Shown here: positions 62,610 to 64,000 of the stretch, piece by piece
Layout of the letters: the number at the start of each line of letters is the position of its first letter
How positions within the stretch are numbered: the first letter of the stretch is position 1
NCBI RefSeq assembly: GCF_030362795.1
Contig: NZ_JAUCBM010000001.1
Span: forward strand, 868,001 to 932,000
Length of the DNA stretch: 64,000 bases
Direction of reading: 5' to 3'
From: Pseudochrobactrum kiredjianiae
Lineage (GTDB): Bacteria > Pseudomonadota > Alphaproteobacteria > Rhizobiales > Rhizobiaceae
The notes under the pieces: generated by a model
Told to the model about the DNA's origin: nothing
Database searches by the model: none
What the model saw: the letters and a program-made list of their open reading frames with translations, nothing else
Made by a program: the position numbers and the translations under genes

Positions 62610-63908
62610 GTGCGTAGTAAAGCTTTGCAGGCCCTGTTTGGCCGATCCGGCAATGAGCCAGCACAAGCCTGGTATTATCCTTCAGAAGGTTATTGCCCTC
62701 AGGACGGCCGCTATTATCCGGTCGCCGTAACCGTTAAACAAAAACGCCGTTCCGCAACGCTGCCAAAGCTTCTGGCAGGGGTAGGGCTGTTTTTCTATTC
62801 CAGCAATGTCATCGCCTATCAGGATATGGCCAGTATGCTGAGCCTCAGTGAGCAGTCCGGCAATCGCTGGGCAACCTACATGGTCGATGCTCCTGCCGGT
62901 TCCATTCACAAGGCCGAAATGCCATTTGTTGATTCGTCTGTCGTGCCAGGCAGCCTGAGTGCTGCTGCGGATATTGAAGGCATCGGTCGCGTTGTGTTGA
63001 GCGGTCGTGTAGCCGGTGGCAAGCTTGGTATTGAAGATCCGAACCCGGATGAAAAACGTGTCAGCCGTTCCGACAAGCAGGCACGACTGGTGTCTGTGCA
63101 GACGAAGGCACCGGCACGCATGTTTAATGCAGGCTCATTGGCTGCTCAGGTTTCTCAGGTGAGTCCCAGGCTGATGCAGCCGGTTGCCGGCAAAAAAGAA
63201 GTTAAATCCACTTTTGTCAAAGGCCCTTTGCGCGGCAAAGAAATTGACATTGCACTCGCTTTTCATCGCCCTGAGATCAAGCAGACCATAGCTGTGCCGA
63301 CGGCGTTGGCTTCCTTGATTACCAATGACACGCCGGATGTTCTGGCGCTGGGTTACGCGCCAGCCAAGCCGGATTATGCCAAGACGTCACCTTTTGAAAG
63401 CATTCTGGTGCCGGAAAAAGAAAGTGGCCGATTTATTCCGCCGATCAGTGCGAGAGATCATAATTGGGCGGCAACACCTTTGCCGCCACTCGTATTCAGT
63501 GCATCAGAGCAGAAATGTCTGGCTGAAGGTATTTATTTTGAGGCGCGTGGTGAGCCGGTCAAAGGGCAGGCGGCGGTTGGTCAGGTTATTCTCAATCGCG
63601 TGCGCAATCCGGCCTATCCGTCAACAATCTGCGGTGTTGTCTATCAGAATAAAGATTGGCACAACGCCTGCCAGTTTTCCTTTGCCTGTGACGGGCAAAA
63701 GCATCGTGTGACAGAGGCCGGTCATTGGCGCATGGCGCAGCAGGTTGCAAAAGCTGTTACCGACGGGCAAATCTGGTTGCCGGAAGTGGGCTCAGCCACG
63801 CATTATCACGCCACTTATGTGCGTCCTCGTTGGGCCTCAACGATGGAAAAAGTTAAGAAAATCGGCCTGCATGTTTTCTACCGTACTTACGGCGGCGGCT
63901 GGAGCTGA
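62610..63908 (+). CDS. SleB-type cell wall hydrolase
   Basis: A 432-residue protein. I start with GTG at 62610, which has GTGGAGTG upstream; two TTG codons at 62586 are in frame but poor. One membrane helix lies at ~50-70 ('LPKLLAGVGLFFYSSNVIAY'), a long linker follows, and the Hydrolase_2 domain (~305-425) contains 'CLAEGIYFEARGEPVKGQAAVGQVILNRV' with the catalytic glutamate of FEARGE, 'YPSTICGVVYQN' and 'HNACQFSFACDG'. It cleaves peptidoglycan glycosidic bonds in the periplasm. It lies alone at the window's end. Confidence 0.9.
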   Translation: MRSKALQALFGRSGNEPAQAWYYPSEGYCPQDGRYYPVAVTVKQKRRSATLPKLLAGVGLFFYSSNVIAYQDMASMLSLSEQSGNRWATYMVDAPAGSIHKAEMPFVDSSVVPGSLSAAADIEGIGRVVLSGRVAGGKLGIEDPNPDEKRVSRSDKQARLVSVQTKAPARMFNAGSLAAQVSQVSPRLMQPVAGKKEVKSTFVKGPLRGKEIDIALAFHRPEIKQTIAVPTALASLITNDTPDVLALGYAPAKPDYAKTSPFESILVPEKESGRFIPPISARDHNWAATPLPPLVFSASEQKCLAEGIYFEARGEPVKGQAAVGQVILNRVRNPAYPSTICGVVYQNKDWHNACQFSFACDGQKHRVTEAGHWRMAQQVAKAVTDGQIWLPEVGSATHYHATYVRPRWASTMEKVKKIGLHVFYRTYGGGWS

Positions 63909-64000
63909 TCTATCAGGGATTCGGTGCCCAAAAACGTGGCGTGAAGCGGGATTCGTAACCTGCTTCATGCTGAAACCTGTTAAGTATATGATTTAATAGT

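Overview
The window reads as a chromosomal segment of an alphaproteobacterium of the Brucellaceae type (order Rhizobiales). The evidence is a GcrA cell-cycle regulator, a PodJ-like polarity protein, a class I lysyl-tRNA synthetase, a SAM-II riboswitch ahead of metZ, an Omp25/Omp31-type porin, and gcrA-argD-argF-hslO-apaG-metZ-dcd in one neighbourhood. Base composition is moderate, lower than I would expect for Brucella or Ochrobactrum, so a relative such as Pseudochrobactrum is possible. That genus is an inference.

Region 1 (1-13,927) is the right end of an integrated, prophage-like element abutting the 3' end of tRNA-Thr(CGT) at 13,928-14,003. It holds a Toprim/DUF3987 replication pair, an antisense TIR-domain gene with two small genes, a ribbon-helix-helix regulator with its own palindromic operator, two virion-like genes without capsid or terminase genes nearby, an SH3 lipoprotein-like gene, an OLD/ABC-type ATPase paired with a PD-(D/E)xK-like protein, an XRE repressor, and a divergent run of overlapping small genes. 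Copies of one short repeat family sit at 1.8, 4.7-4.9 and 13.7 kb and bracket both accessory (probable defence) modules. No integrase is visible, so the other end lies upstream of the window.

Region 2 (14.0-35.9 kb) is core chromosome: nitronate monooxygenase, a TPR-methyltransferase, a TauE/SafE permease with its TIGR02186 partner, the PodJ-like giant, a porin, a three-gene beta-oxidation operon, an XRE regulator with an SNase-like protein, lysK, a TerB-like gene and a periplasmic solute-binding protein. A 28-bp near-perfect operator upstream of the beta-oxidation operon matches a site at the nitronate monooxygenase promoter, suggesting one regulator controls both.

Region 3 (36.2-50.3 kb) is an envelope polysaccharide locus: two GT2 and two GT4 glycosyltransferases, a BioF2/FemAB-like acyltransferase, a Wzx-type flippase, a Wzz-like chain-length protein, a Wzy/ligase and a NodB-type deacetylase. 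A PhoR-type kinase lies inside it. No outer-membrane exporter, tyrosine kinase or priming transferase is seen. Several gaps hold dispersed palindromic repeats, two of which supply the stop codon of the adjacent gene.

Region 4 (50.4-64 kb) is again core: gcrA, argD-argF (with a structured-looking leader), hslO, a GNAT gene, apaG, metZ with a SAM-II riboswitch and attenuator, dcd, a GlxA-type AraC regulator, DUF6460, a Tat-exported CAP protein, a MATE transporter and a SleB-type cell wall hydrolase.
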